Origin: Echinicola pacifica DSM 19836
GTDB taxonomy: Bacteria; Bacteroidota; Bacteroidia; Cytophagales; Cyclobacteriaceae
Direction: 5' to 3'
NCBI RefSeq assembly: GCF_000373245.1
Contig: NZ_KB890743.1
Location: 1,126-65,125 of the forward strand
Length of the DNA: 64,000 nt
The notes beneath the pieces were generated by a model. The model saw only the letters and a program-made list of their open reading frames with translations. It was not told where the DNA came from and searched no databases. Below, one piece after another: positions 16,677 through 25,567 of this stretch. Positions within the stretch are counted from its first letter, which is position 1. The number at the start of each line of letters is the position of its first letter. The translations under genes were made by a program, and so were the position numbers.

Positions 16677-19130
16677 TTATTCAGAAATAATGCTAATGCT
16701 TGCTTTTTTGAGCCCCTTGGATTGGGCGGTTAGGGAGATTTCACCCTTCTCTTTTGAGGCCTTCAGGATCGCTAAGCATAGGCCATTAAATGCCTTCCTA
16801 TTATCGGCTTGAAAAGATGCCGTACTGGTAGGGTCTCCATTTCCGACGGCCTCTAGTCTGCCCACGCCCTCCACTATAAAACTCACCTTATTATCGGCCA
16901 AAGGACATACATTACCTTCCTTGTCCAACACCTTAACGGTGATATAGGCTAGGTCCACCCCATCTGCCAAAATCTTCTCTCTATCCACCTCCAAGGCCAG
17001 TTGATAGGGTTTTCCTGCGGTGAATATAGACTTTTCGTTTATTTTTTCACCATTCTTGTACCCAATCACTTTTATATTTCCAGCCTCATAGGGCACCATC
17101 CAGCTGAGACGATAGGGAGAATCAAAAGATTTGGGTTCATATCGTAAAAAATCCACAATAATATTTGTTTTGTCTTTTCCTTTTACCTTCCTGCCCATCG
17201 ATTTACCATTGACAAATAATTCTACCTCATCACAATTGGTATAGCAGTAAACCGGGATCTCCTGACCTTCCATTCCCTCCCAGTTCCAGTGTGGCAATAC
17301 ATGAATCATAGGCTTGCTGGTCCACTGACTTTGGTACAGATAAAATCTATCTTTGGGGAAGCCGCTAAGATCCACCGCCCCAAAATACGAGCTGCGTGCG
17401 GGCCAATCGGCATTCCAGTAACCATTGGTGGAATTGTCCTTGCCGCCATAGGGGGTCGGCTCTCCCAAATAATCGAAACCAGTCCACATAAACTCACCCA
17501 TGCTGTGAGGGTTTTGTTCCTGAAAATAAAACTCAATATCAGGTGGGTAAGCCCATGGCGGACCAATAATATCATAACTGGTCACCTGCAAGGACTCATG
17601 GGTACTGTACTTCTCTATCGGCAGATGATATACTCCTCGGCTACTGGTCACGCTGGAGGTTTCCGAACCATAAGTTGGCAGATACGGATAGTTTTTACGC
17701 ACCTCACTGTACATTGAAGGCTTATAGTTCATACCCGCTATGTCCACCTGCTGCGCCATATTATTATCATAGGGTGCTGAATAATAATTGAATCCGGCGG
17801 TGGTGGGGCGACTGGGATCCATCTGCACACAGACCTCATGGAGCTGCTTGGCCAGCTTCCATCCGATCTCCTTCTTTCCTTGCTCCAGGATCTCATTGCC
17901 TATGCTCCACATCACCACGGAGGGGTGATTACGGTCCCTCCTGATCATATCAGCAAGGTCTATCTCGGACCATTCCTCAAAGAACTTATTATATCCATTG
18001 GGTACTTTAGCCAGTTTCCACACATCAAAAGCCTCATCCTGAACCAAAATCCCCATTTCATCGCATAATTCCAGGAGCTCCCGGGAAGGTGGATTATGGC
18101 TAGTGCGCACGGCATTTACCCCCATATCTTTCATGATCTGCAGCTTACGCTGAATGGCACGTCGATTGACCGCTGCCCCCAAAGGGCCATTATCATGGTG
18201 AAGACAGACCCCCTGAAATCGCAGCTTCTCACTGTTGAGGTAGAAGCCATCCTTATCAAAAGCTATCTCCCGAATGCCAAACTTGGTGGAATAGCGGTCC
18301 ATCTCCTTCCCTTCCGACCATAGGCTGGTCTCCTGAGTATATAAATGAGGGTTTTCTAAACCCCAGATGGCAGGATTTTCTATTGTTACAAATAAGGCAG
18401 AGGTTTGCTCAGTGCCGGCTTTTACGAGGAGCTCTTCCTCGCCCTCGGCCACCTTATTCCCCGAAGGGGCAAAATACTCTTGCTTAACCACAATGGTCTT
18501 ATCCTCCGAAAATCGATTGATAATGACCGTTTCATTTTGCACTACAGCCTTCTTTGGGCCCACGGTGGGCGTGGTGATATAGGTCCCCCAGTGGTCCACG
18601 TGGATCTTCTCATCCATCTTTAGCCAAACCGATCGGTAGATTCCCGCTCCGGGATACCATCTGCTGGACAAGTCCTCGGGGCTAAGCCTTACGGCCACCA
18701 CATTGGTCCCCTCTCCGAAATTCAGGTATTGGCTGATATCGTATTCAAATCCGATATAGCCATAGGGGCGATTGCCGACAAACTTCCCATTAATATATAC
18801 ATGAGCATTGTACATCGCACCCTCAAACTCTAGGCGGATGACCTTGTCCCGTGCCCCTTTGGGAAGGGTAAACTCCTTCCGATACCAGCCTGTCCCATGG
18901 AAAGGGAGGCCGCCAGCCCGAGCATTATATTTCACATCAAAAGGTCCCTCGATGGCCCAATCATGTGGCAAAGTCACCTCTCGCCATTCACTATCATCAT
19001 ATTCCGGAGATTCAGCGCCCTCCGCTTTTTCATTTAAAAACCTCCAACCTTCGTTGAAGTTAAGATCCTGGGCACTTAGCTGAAGCGCATTCGCCAAGAC
19101 AAAACCAATAAGTAATAAGACTCTTTTCAT
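16677..19130 (-). CDS. Secreted glycoside hydrolase family 2 (beta-galactosidase-like)
   Basis: The start is set at the ATG before MKRVLLLIGFVLANALQLSAQ (19128-19130); a TTG seven codons upstream gives no better signal peptide. Of 817 residues, ~20-180 are the sugar-binding jelly roll, ~180-295 the immunoglobulin-like linker, ~296-600 the TIM barrel, with acid/base Glu413 in WSIGNE and nucleophile Glu490 in YGSETSS. Beta-sandwich domains of the DUF4982 and invasin-like type follow. This layout is typical of retaining GH2 enzymes in polysaccharide utilisation loci. It is promoter-proximal to the sulfatase and divergent from the GH5 gene. Beta-galactosidase is the default guess; beta-glucuronidase or mannosidase activity cannot be excluded. 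Confidence 0.9.
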   Translation of the reverse strand: MKRVLLLIGFVLANALQLSAQDLNFNEGWRFLNEKAEGAESPEYDDSEWREVTLPHDWAIEGPFDVKYNARAGGLPFHGTGWYRKEFTLPKGARDKVIRLEFEGAMYNAHVYINGKFVGNRPYGYIGFEYDISQYLNFGEGTNVVAVRLSPEDLSSRWYPGAGIYRSVWLKMDEKIHVDHWGTYITTPTVGPKKAVVQNETVIINRFSEDKTIVVKQEYFAPSGNKVAEGEEELLVKAGTEQTSALFVTIENPAIWGLENPHLYTQETSLWSEGKEMDRYSTKFGIREIAFDKDGFYLNSEKLRFQGVCLHHDNGPLGAAVNRRAIQRKLQIMKDMGVNAVRTSHNPPSRELLELCDEMGILVQDEAFDVWKLAKVPNGYNKFFEEWSEIDLADMIRRDRNHPSVVMWSIGNEILEQGKKEIGWKLAKQLHEVCVQMDPSRPTTAGFNYYSAPYDNNMAQQVDIAGMNYKPSMYSEVRKNYPYLPTYGSETSSVTSSRGVYHLPIEKYSTHESLQVTSYDIIGPPWAYPPDIEFYFQEQNPHSMGEFMWTGFDYLGEPTPYGGKDNSTNGYWNADWPARSSYFGAVDLSGFPKDRFYLYQSQWTSKPMIHVLPHWNWEGMEGQEIPVYCYTNCDEVELFVNGKSMGRKVKGKDKTNIIVDFLRYEPKSFDSPYRLSWMVPYEAGNIKVIGYKNGEKINEKSIFTAGKPYQLALEVDREKILADGVDLAYITVKVLDKEGNVCPLADNKVSFIVEGVGRLEAVGNGDPTSTASFQADNRKAFNGLCLAILKASKEKGEISLTAQSKGLKKASISIISE

Positions 19131-19650
19131 TTTAGGATTATTGTTATTCAATTGATCCTACAAGTTGTGAGAATTGAAAGGAGAAACTTAATACGAATGT
19201 CACGAATCCTACTTCATATGATTATTCCCGCAAAATAATTGATTAAAACAGCCGGTAAAGTACTCTTCTTGTCCTCACCAGTTTCCATTTCTCCCGGATT
19301 ATATAATTGTTAAAAATAGAGCCGAACATTTCCCTTCTACTTCTCCTGCCTTATAAATACCGATAAACCACAGAATTTTAATAAGCTGACACCTAATTCA
19401 AACAGGAATATTCATGAATTAATAATCTTAAAATAACTTAATAAAAATAATTTTGAATCCTTATTTATTATATTTCGAATCCTTGATCTATTTATTAACC
19501 ATTAGACAAATAGTCGCGGATTCCGATTCACGCCTATAGCCTAATACGAAATAGTATACAGAGGTGAGAAGTTCTCCAATTCTCCTTCCATTTACCATGA
19601 ATAAAGCGGAGCTATATGGAACAAATCCGCTTTAAATAACCCATTATCAA
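19131..19650. promoter_or_regulatory. Divergent promoter region between GH2-sulfatase and GH5
   Basis: A 520-bp AT-rich region between two divergent exported-enzyme genes. No gene is supported in it. It probably carries both promoters and any shared operator, but I could not single out elements with confidence. Confidence 0.4.
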
Positions 19651-21225
19651 ATGAGAAATTTATCATTATTCGCCTTTATACTTTCCTTCCTTCTGGGAGC
19701 CTCTGCATGTGATTCCACTTCCAGCATGGAAGATCCTCTGGTAAGATCTATACAGGTGGATGGAGATCGTTTTGTAGATCATGCAGGCCGAGAGATTATC
19801 CTCAGTGGGATCAATCTGGTCAATAAATCTCCTAAGGATAATTATATGCCGCTGGTGGATAAGGATTTTTATAAGAGGCTACAGGAATGGGGTATGAACA
19901 GTATTCGCTTAGTTGTGATTTGGGATGGAGTGGAACCTGAGATGGACCAGTTTGACGAAAAATACCTTAAGGAACTGGATAAGCACATCAAGTGGGCAGC
20001 AGAATATGGGGTATTTGTCATATTGGATATGCATCAGGATCTGTTCAGCGCCAAATATTCCGATGGAGCTCCTCGCTGGGCGACTTTAGATGAGGGGCTA
20101 GAGCATTATAAAGGGGAGGTCTGGAGCGATTCTTACCTGATAAGTCCCGCGGTACAGGGGGCATTTGATAATTTCTGGCAAAATAAACCTGCTGCGGATG
20201 GCAAAGGTCTCCAAGACCATTACGCTGAGATGTGGAAAATGCTGGCTGAGAGGTATAAGAACCAGAGTAATGTCATTGGCTACGACCTGATGAATGAGCC
20301 TTTTCCCGGGTCCATTGCCCAGCAGGCCATGCCAGCCTTGCTAACTGCTTATGGAGAACTGCATGCCAAAAAAACAGGAATTATACTGGGTGAGGAAGAG
20401 CTAATGGGCATCTGGTCTGAGCCATCTTCCAGAAATGAAGCGCTACAGAAATTGGACAATGCGGCGGATTTTGGCTCGGTGATCCAAGCGCTAAGCCCGC
20501 TCACCTCAGCATTTGAAAAGGAGCGCTTGCAGCCTTTTTATCAGAAAGTGGCGCAGGCCATTCGGGAGGTGGACGAGCAAAAAATCATTTTCTTAGAACA
20601 TACTTATTTTGGTAATATGGGGGTGGCAAGCAGCATTCAGCGGACCACCTTGCCTAATGGGAAGCCTGATCCGCAGGTAGCCTATGCTCCTCATGCTTAC
20701 GATCTGGTGGTGGATACTGAATTCTCCTCAGAAACCTCCTCAAGCAGGGTGGATTATATCCTCCAGGTAATATCCGAGACCGCCAAAAAACTCCAAATGC
20801 CCGTGTGGCTAGGAGAATGGGGCGCTTATTATGGCGGGGGAAATAATATGGTACCTGTAGCACAACATGCGATCACACAAATCGAAAAGTATAATTTCTC
20901 CCATGCCTATTGGTCTTATGAAAATGGGCTGGAAAACCGTCCTTACTTCCTTCAGTCACTCCAAAGGCCCTATCCTTTTGCGATTAATGGGGAACTCAAA
21001 AACTATCATTGGAAGCCTGACACGAATGAATTTGAGATGACATGGCAGGAAAACCCCAGCCTCAAAGCAAGCACCTTAATTTTCTTCCCAGACCTCAGTG
21101 GTCTTAGCGAGGAGGAATTGAAGGTGGTAAATGGCAAGCTCATCACCCATGAGAATTCCAATTCGGGCTGGGTGGAAATCCCCGCTAATGGAAAACTGAG
21201 GAAGATCACCTGGCAACTGGACTAA
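19651..21225 (+). CDS. GH5-family lipoprotein (endoglycoceramidase-like cellulase-superfamily enzyme)
   Basis: A 524-residue lipoprotein (lipobox LGASAC, Cys20) with a (beta/alpha)8 barrel. GH5 hallmarks are visible: LSGINLVNKSP after strand 1, NSIRLVVIWDGVEP, LDMHQDLFSAKY, acid/base Glu216 in YDLMNEPFPG, HAYD near 348-351 and nucleophile Glu389 in WLGEWGAYYGG. The MHQDLFS and NEPFPG spellings match the endoglycoceramidase/EGC-like branch of GH5, which acts on glycolipids or long beta-linked glycans. A C-terminal beta domain (~430-524) follows. It is divergent from GH2-sulfatase and may share their inducer. Exact substrate unknown. Confidence 0.85.
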   Translation: MRNLSLFAFILSFLLGASACDSTSSMEDPLVRSIQVDGDRFVDHAGREIILSGINLVNKSPKDNYMPLVDKDFYKRLQEWGMNSIRLVVIWDGVEPEMDQFDEKYLKELDKHIKWAAEYGVFVILDMHQDLFSAKYSDGAPRWATLDEGLEHYKGEVWSDSYLISPAVQGAFDNFWQNKPAADGKGLQDHYAEMWKMLAERYKNQSNVIGYDLMNEPFPGSIAQQAMPALLTAYGELHAKKTGIILGEEELMGIWSEPSSRNEALQKLDNAADFGSVIQALSPLTSAFEKERLQPFYQKVAQAIREVDEQKIIFLEHTYFGNMGVASSIQRTTLPNGKPDPQVAYAPHAYDLVVDTEFSSETSSSRVDYILQVISETAKKLQMPVWLGEWGAYYGGGNNMVPVAQHAITQIEKYNFSHAYWSYENGLENRPYFLQSLQRPYPFAINGELKNYHWKPDTNEFEMTWQENPSLKASTLIFFPDLSGLSEEELKVVNGKLITHENSNSGWVEIPANGKLRKITWQLD

Positions 21226-21368
21226 AAACGAATGGGAAATGAATCAAATGCGCCTGCACCAGCAAGCTTCTTTGACTATTCTTTCTTTTATTACTACCCT
21301 AAAACCTACCCCCCAATTAGGGAGATTTCCATTTATATCCTTATAAATTGGATCATAATCATTATTTC

Positions 21369-21390
21369 AGGCTCATCATGAAGCCTTTTT
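21369..21390 (+). terminator. Weak terminator-like hairpin after GH5
   Basis: AGGCT (21369-21373) pairs with AGCCT (21382-21386) and is followed by five T. The 5-bp stem is short and lies ~145 bp past the GH5 stop, so this is a weak candidate. Confidence 0.3.
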
Positions 21391-21426
21391 GGCTGTTGTG
21401 GAATAAAAAACAGAGAAAAGTACCAA

Positions 21427-21656
21427 CCTTAGCCTCCAAATACCGTAGTTGCTAAGGAGACAGCCTGAAATCATGAAATCCATTCCCAAAGCAAAAAGCA
21501 CCGCACATCGAACTCGCCTTAGCACTAAGGTCAGTTCTCCTGTATGCTATTTGGAGGACGATGAGATACAATCTGATTATAGGCTAGATCTTCCCAAACC
21601 CGCAAAAAATACTCGGTCACTAGGCCACAGCTCCAAAAGCTAAGGCGCATTTTTTC
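21427..21656 (+). other. Intergenic segment with nested inverted repeats (possible structured RNA)
   Basis: Three inverted-repeat pairs lie in 230 bp: CCTTAGC 21427-21433 with GCTAAGG 21451-21457; CCTCCAAATA 21433-21442 with TATTTGGAGG 21548-21557; CGCCTTAG 21515-21522 with CTAAGGCG 21640-21647. The last arm is followed by CATTTTTT, like a terminator. An open frame of ~57 codons starting at 21473 crosses it, but it has no recognisable family. A small RNA, a leader or a degenerated mobile piece are all possible. Confidence 0.35.
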
Positions 21657-21827
21657 AAATTATATGACCGATAAAACCACGATATTCATTAGAATTCAGG
21701 CTTCAGGCTACCTGTCTGCGAGAGGTAAATCTGTGTGCTTTTTTCATAATAAGGCTTTTATCAAGTTGCTCTCCTCAATTTGATACCGGGATTGTGGAGA
21801 GCTTCTGAAAGCGAGTAAATTCAGAAC

Positions 21828-21835
21828 TATTTTTG
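21828..21835 (+). promoter_or_regulatory. -7 promoter element for the GreA/Rnk-like gene
   Basis: TATTTTTG matches TAnnTTTG and lies 55 bp upstream of the ATG at 21891. A matching -33 element is not clear. Confidence 0.45.
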
Positions 21836-21890
21836 GCTGATCCTCCGCACCGGTAATTCCTCTTTTATCTACAATCGAATTGTAATACTT

Positions 21891-22259
21891 ATGAAAGCTA
21901 TACTAAAAAAATCAGATTATCATACCATCAGAAGTATCATCCAAAGTGGTCAGTCTAATGGTCAACAAATTGACCTAAAGCAGTTACTGACAGAACTTGG
22001 CAACTGTGAAGTGGTGGCAGACGAACTAGTACCTACAGATGTGGTCTGTATCGGCTCCTCGGTGGAAGTGCTGGATATGGAAAAGAATAATATCATCAAG
22101 GCGACGATCGTCATGCCAGACAAGTCCAATCTTAAAGAAAACAAAGTCTCCTTATTGGCTCCATTCTCTGTGGCCTTGATAGGCTTCAAGGAAGGGCGTG
22201 AAATCGAATGGCAGATGCCTGCTGGAAAACGCAAACTTAAAATCCTCAAGGTCAACTAA
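21891..22259 (+). CDS. GreA/GreB-type C-terminal domain protein (Rnk-like)
   Basis: A 122-residue cytoplasmic protein whose last ~80 residues resemble the C-terminal FKBP-like domain of GreA/GreB and Rnk: VCIGSSVEVLDMEKNNIIKATIVMPDKSN, then LLAPFSVALIGFKEGREIEWQMPAGKRKLKILKV. The long N-terminal coiled coil of true GreA is missing, so it cannot work as a full cleavage factor. Such short proteins bind RNA polymerase and may compete with GreA/DksA; that role is inferred from family knowledge. The gene stands alone, with its own -7 element upstream and a strong terminator 40 bp downstream. Confidence 0.8.
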   Translation: MKAILKKSDYHTIRSIIQSGQSNGQQIDLKQLLTELGNCEVVADELVPTDVVCIGSSVEVLDMEKNNIIKATIVMPDKSNLKENKVSLLAPFSVALIGFKEGREIEWQMPAGKRKLKILKVN

Positions 22260-22298
22260 TATTAAGCTAGAAAAAACACCCCTATCGCTAAGAATCTA

Positions 22299-22346
22299 TG
22301 GGGCAAGGAATAGATCGTAAAGACCTGTTCCTTGTCCCATTTATTA
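22299..22346 (+). terminator. Intrinsic terminator after the GreA/Rnk-like gene
   Basis: TGGGGCAAGGAATAG (22299-22313) pairs with CTGTTCCTTGTCCCA (22325-22339), with two G-U pairs, and is followed by TTTATTAT. It lies 40 bp past the stop codon. Confidence 0.8.
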
Positions 22347-22501
22347 TGGCCTCAGGCCTTACAAGCTATTTTCAATAGACCAATCTTCGGCAATACCTAC
22401 GCATTTTGGTGGAAAATATTATTTTGGAGCCAAATAAATTGAATTCATTCTGACTAAGCCTTCCATACTTATGATTTCTTCCTTATTTTGCTACATAATA
22501 A

Positions 22502-25378
22502 ATGCAAAAACCAAAGAAGACCATATTTCCTCTTTCAGTAAGGCGACTCTTATTGCTGGTAATCCTGCTTACTATACCAGGGTTTTTTGGCTATGCTCAA
22601 CATAAAATCCACCTTCATCAGCTGCCGACTGAGGGACTTTCTGATCCGGGCATCACGGCCATTTACCAGGATCACCAGGGTTTTTTGTGGCTGGGAACAC
22701 AGCATGGGCTCAACCGATTTGATGGATATGACTATTTGGTATATAATCACTCAGGAGAAGACGCCAGTTCTCTATCCAGTAATCAGATCAATACCATCAT
22801 AGAAGATAGCCAAAACAGGCTGTGGATCGGCACTAAATATGGTCTTAATGTATTTGACCGGCAAACTAAAACCTTCAAGAAATACTTACCTGCTACGGAT
22901 AAGCCTCATGCTATCCCCGGCAAAAACATCAAGGTGCTATTTGTGGATCATCAAAACAATCTATGGATAGGCACCAATGAGGGGCTGGCGAAATTCCGGG
23001 AAGAAACGGATGATTTCCTGGTCTATAAAAATCTGCCAAATGAACCTAATGGGCTTTCGGGAAATGATATTAATACCTTGGTAGAGGACCACCTACATCG
23101 CCTATGGATAGGGACAAACTATGCGGGTATCAGCCTGCTAAACCCTGAAACTGGTCAGTTTCGGAGTTTCATGAACCAAAACAACAACCCTTATAGCCTT
23201 AGTGGAAACACTGTAATCTCAATCTTTGAGGACAGCTATCAAAACATATGGGTGGGCACCTTGCAGGAAGGTCTGAATAAATATGATACAGAAACAAACC
23301 AATTTAAGCGATACCTTAGCAATGATTCCAAGCAGTCTATAGCGACCAATTCCATCTATTCTATTTCGGAGGATATGGACAGGAAGCTCGTCGTGGGAGG
23401 CATGCAGGGAGGCATGAGCATCTATAATCGCCAATCAGACACCTTCATTCGCTATACCACCAAGGGGCATATCAACCACCGAGGCAATACCGCCAGCGTA
23501 CTGACCGACTATATGAATGAGGACAAACAACTGCTGATCGCAACCAGCAATGGTGGAGTCACTATATATGACAATTTCCCCTCACAAATCAATGCCTACC
23601 AGTCCATTCCAGGAAGCAGCAATAGCCTCAGCATTAACCATATCTCAAGTCTTATCGAAGATCAGGGGAATTCTCTATGGATCGGAACTGACGGAGGAGG
23701 GCTAAATCACCTTGACCTGCAAACAGGGGAATTTGTCCATTACCTCAAAAACTCCCAAAAGGGAGCCCTTCCAGATAATACCATTCTGGATATAGAGCCA
23801 CTGGCCGAGGCCAACCAATACCTTCTTCTCACCCAGCTTCATGGCTTGGTTTTATTTGATAAGAACTCTAAAACATTTGAGGCACTGCCGGTAATGGAGG
23901 GGTTTAAGCCAGAAACTTTTCAGCGCATTAACCGACTTCAGGATGGCCGCATGCTGCTCTATGGCAAACATCACTATGCGATCTACTCTCCTCAGGAAAA
24001 TAAGACTTTGATCGCTTCTGAGCCCCTGCCCTACCAACTTACGACCTATATCCAGGGCCCCGAAGGACAGGCCTATTTTGGAACTGATGAGGGGCTAATG
24101 GCGCTCCGCCTACCCGATAAAACTAACTTCCATAGCGCCGGAAAGCTTAGTCCTATCCCATCGGCAAGGCTGCCTATTAATTCACTAGCTACAGACCCCA
24201 CTGGAAAACTGCTAATTGGCACGAATGATGGCCAGATCTTCCATTTTGACCAAAATGAACTCCGCCCACTCACCAATTCTATGATGGGTCAAAGTCCAAT
24301 AACTAATTTGCTAGTCAGCAAAGACAAACTATGGGCCACCAATAGTAGCGGAATCTGGGTAAATGGCTATTCGGATATGATGGAAGCTGCGGGAGACCAG
24401 TGGAAGCTCTATAATAAGCAGGATGGTCTGGCAGGCAATGTATCCAAAGCGGGAACTTTAGCCCTCGGCCTCCACGGTAATCTTTACCTAGGCAGTATCG
24501 AAGGCTTGAGCATCTTCCACCCTGATAGCTTACTGACCAACCCTATTGCGCCGCAGGCGATCATTACCAGCATCGAATCCCCCTCAAAAGAGCTAAATAA
24601 AAGCTGGGCACAAACTGATCTAAATACCATCCAGAAAATTCAGCTCGACCCCAGGCAGGCCTCTATAAAATTCACCTTTGCCTCCTCTAACTTCATAAAA
24701 TCCTCCAAGAACAAATACAAGTATAGGCTTCTAGGCAAGGATGAAGAGTGGCAGGTAAGTCAGCAGCGTAGCGCCTCCTATACGAATCTTCCTCCTGGCA
24801 ACTATACCCTTCAGCTCCTTGCGAGCAATAATGATGGTGTCTGGGCCAGCTCACCGAAGACCATATCGGTCACAGTGCCTCCCCTACCATTAATTTTCTG
24901 GTATTGGTCGCTACCTATAGCCCTCATAAGTCTATCGATCGGATATCTATTATGGTTTAGATATAGGAAATCAGGACAAACCAGGGCTATGATCCCTGAA
25001 GACAAGGTGGAAATCGCAGAGAAAAAGGTAAAAACAGACCCCTTCTTTGAGGAAATAGATAGGATAATATTGGATAACTTAGAAAATGAATCTTTTGATA
25101 ATAAAGCCCTCTGCACTGCCATGGGTATGAGTAGAGCACAGCTATATCGGAAATTCAAAGAAAATTCAGCCCTTACCCTTTCGGCTCATATCAAGAAGGT
25201 GAAGCTGATCCATGCCTCTAAGCTCCTAAGAACTACCTCGCTCTCCGTCTCAGAAGCGGCAAGCCAATCTGGGTTTAAGAATATTTCTCATTTTTCGAAG
25301 TCCTTCCAACAGGAATTTAATATGACACCATCGGTTTATGCTACCTCTTTCCGGGAGCTGGCATATGATACGCTTTAA
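22502..25378 (+). CDS. Propeller-sensor AraC regulator without kinase or receiver domains
   Basis: A 958-residue membrane regulator. It has an N-terminal signal/TM segment (~14-33), then about fourteen beta-propeller repeats with the pattern 'I..i.eD..g.lWiGT..GLn.fd' (e.g. FLWLGTQHGLNRFDG, RLWIGTKYGLNVFDR, NLWIGTNEGL), a Y_Y_Y domain (~725-795, YRLLGKDEEWQVSQ ... LPPGNYTLQLLASNNDGVW), one TM helix (~798-819) and a C-terminal AraC HTH pair (~848-955). Hybrid two-component sensors of Bacteroidota have kinase and receiver domains between TM and HTH; here the TM is joined to the HTH by only ~30 residues. Signal transfer must therefore be mechanical, one-component style. Ligand and targets are unknown. 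Confidence 0.88.
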   Translation: MQKPKKTIFPLSVRRLLLLVILLTIPGFFGYAQHKIHLHQLPTEGLSDPGITAIYQDHQGFLWLGTQHGLNRFDGYDYLVYNHSGEDASSLSSNQINTIIEDSQNRLWIGTKYGLNVFDRQTKTFKKYLPATDKPHAIPGKNIKVLFVDHQNNLWIGTNEGLAKFREETDDFLVYKNLPNEPNGLSGNDINTLVEDHLHRLWIGTNYAGISLLNPETGQFRSFMNQNNNPYSLSGNTVISIFEDSYQNIWVGTLQEGLNKYDTETNQFKRYLSNDSKQSIATNSIYSISEDMDRKLVVGGMQGGMSIYNRQSDTFIRYTTKGHINHRGNTASVLTDYMNEDKQLLIATSNGGVTIYDNFPSQINAYQSIPGSSNSLSINHISSLIEDQGNSLWIGTDGGGLNHLDLQTGEFVHYLKNSQKGALPDNTILDIEPLAEANQYLLLTQLHGLVLFDKNSKTFEALPVMEGFKPETFQRINRLQDGRMLLYGKHHYAIYSPQENKTLIASEPLPYQLTTYIQGPEGQAYFGTDEGLMALRLPDKTNFHSAGKLSPIPSARLPINSLATDPTGKLLIGTNDGQIFHFDQNELRPLTNSMMGQSPITNLLVSKDKLWATNSSGIWVNGYSDMMEAAGDQWKLYNKQDGLAGNVSKAGTLALGLHGNLYLGSIEGLSIFHPDSLLTNPIAPQAIITSIESPSKELNKSWAQTDLNTIQKIQLDPRQASIKFTFASSNFIKSSKNKYKYRLLGKDEEWQVSQQRSASYTNLPPGNYTLQLLASNNDGVWASSPKTISVTVPPLPLIFWYWSLPIALISLSIGYLLWFRYRKSGQTRAMIPEDKVEIAEKKVKTDPFFEEIDRIILDNLENESFDNKALCTAMGMSRAQLYRKFKENSALTLSAHIKKVKLIHASKLLRTTSLSVSEAASQSGFKNISHFSKSFQQEFNMTPSVYATSFRELAYDTL

Positions 25379-25567
25379 GAAGGAATAACTATAAAGCAGG
25401 ATTAAATAGTGAAAAATTAGCAATCAATAATTGCAAGCTTTTCCATATTAAATCCAAAGTCAGCACAATTTGAGTATATTGAAGAAATTGAAACTTATAT
25501 TTATTCAAATTTTAATAGTAAATTATACCTAATATCATTTCTAATAATCTAATAGTTACAGCAATTT

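Noticed and set aside
21473-21643. 57-codon ORF (MKSIPKAKS...) between GH5 and the GreA-like gene
   Set aside because: No recognised family, no clear ribosome-binding site, and it overlaps the inverted-repeat structure, so I list the region as possible RNA instead.
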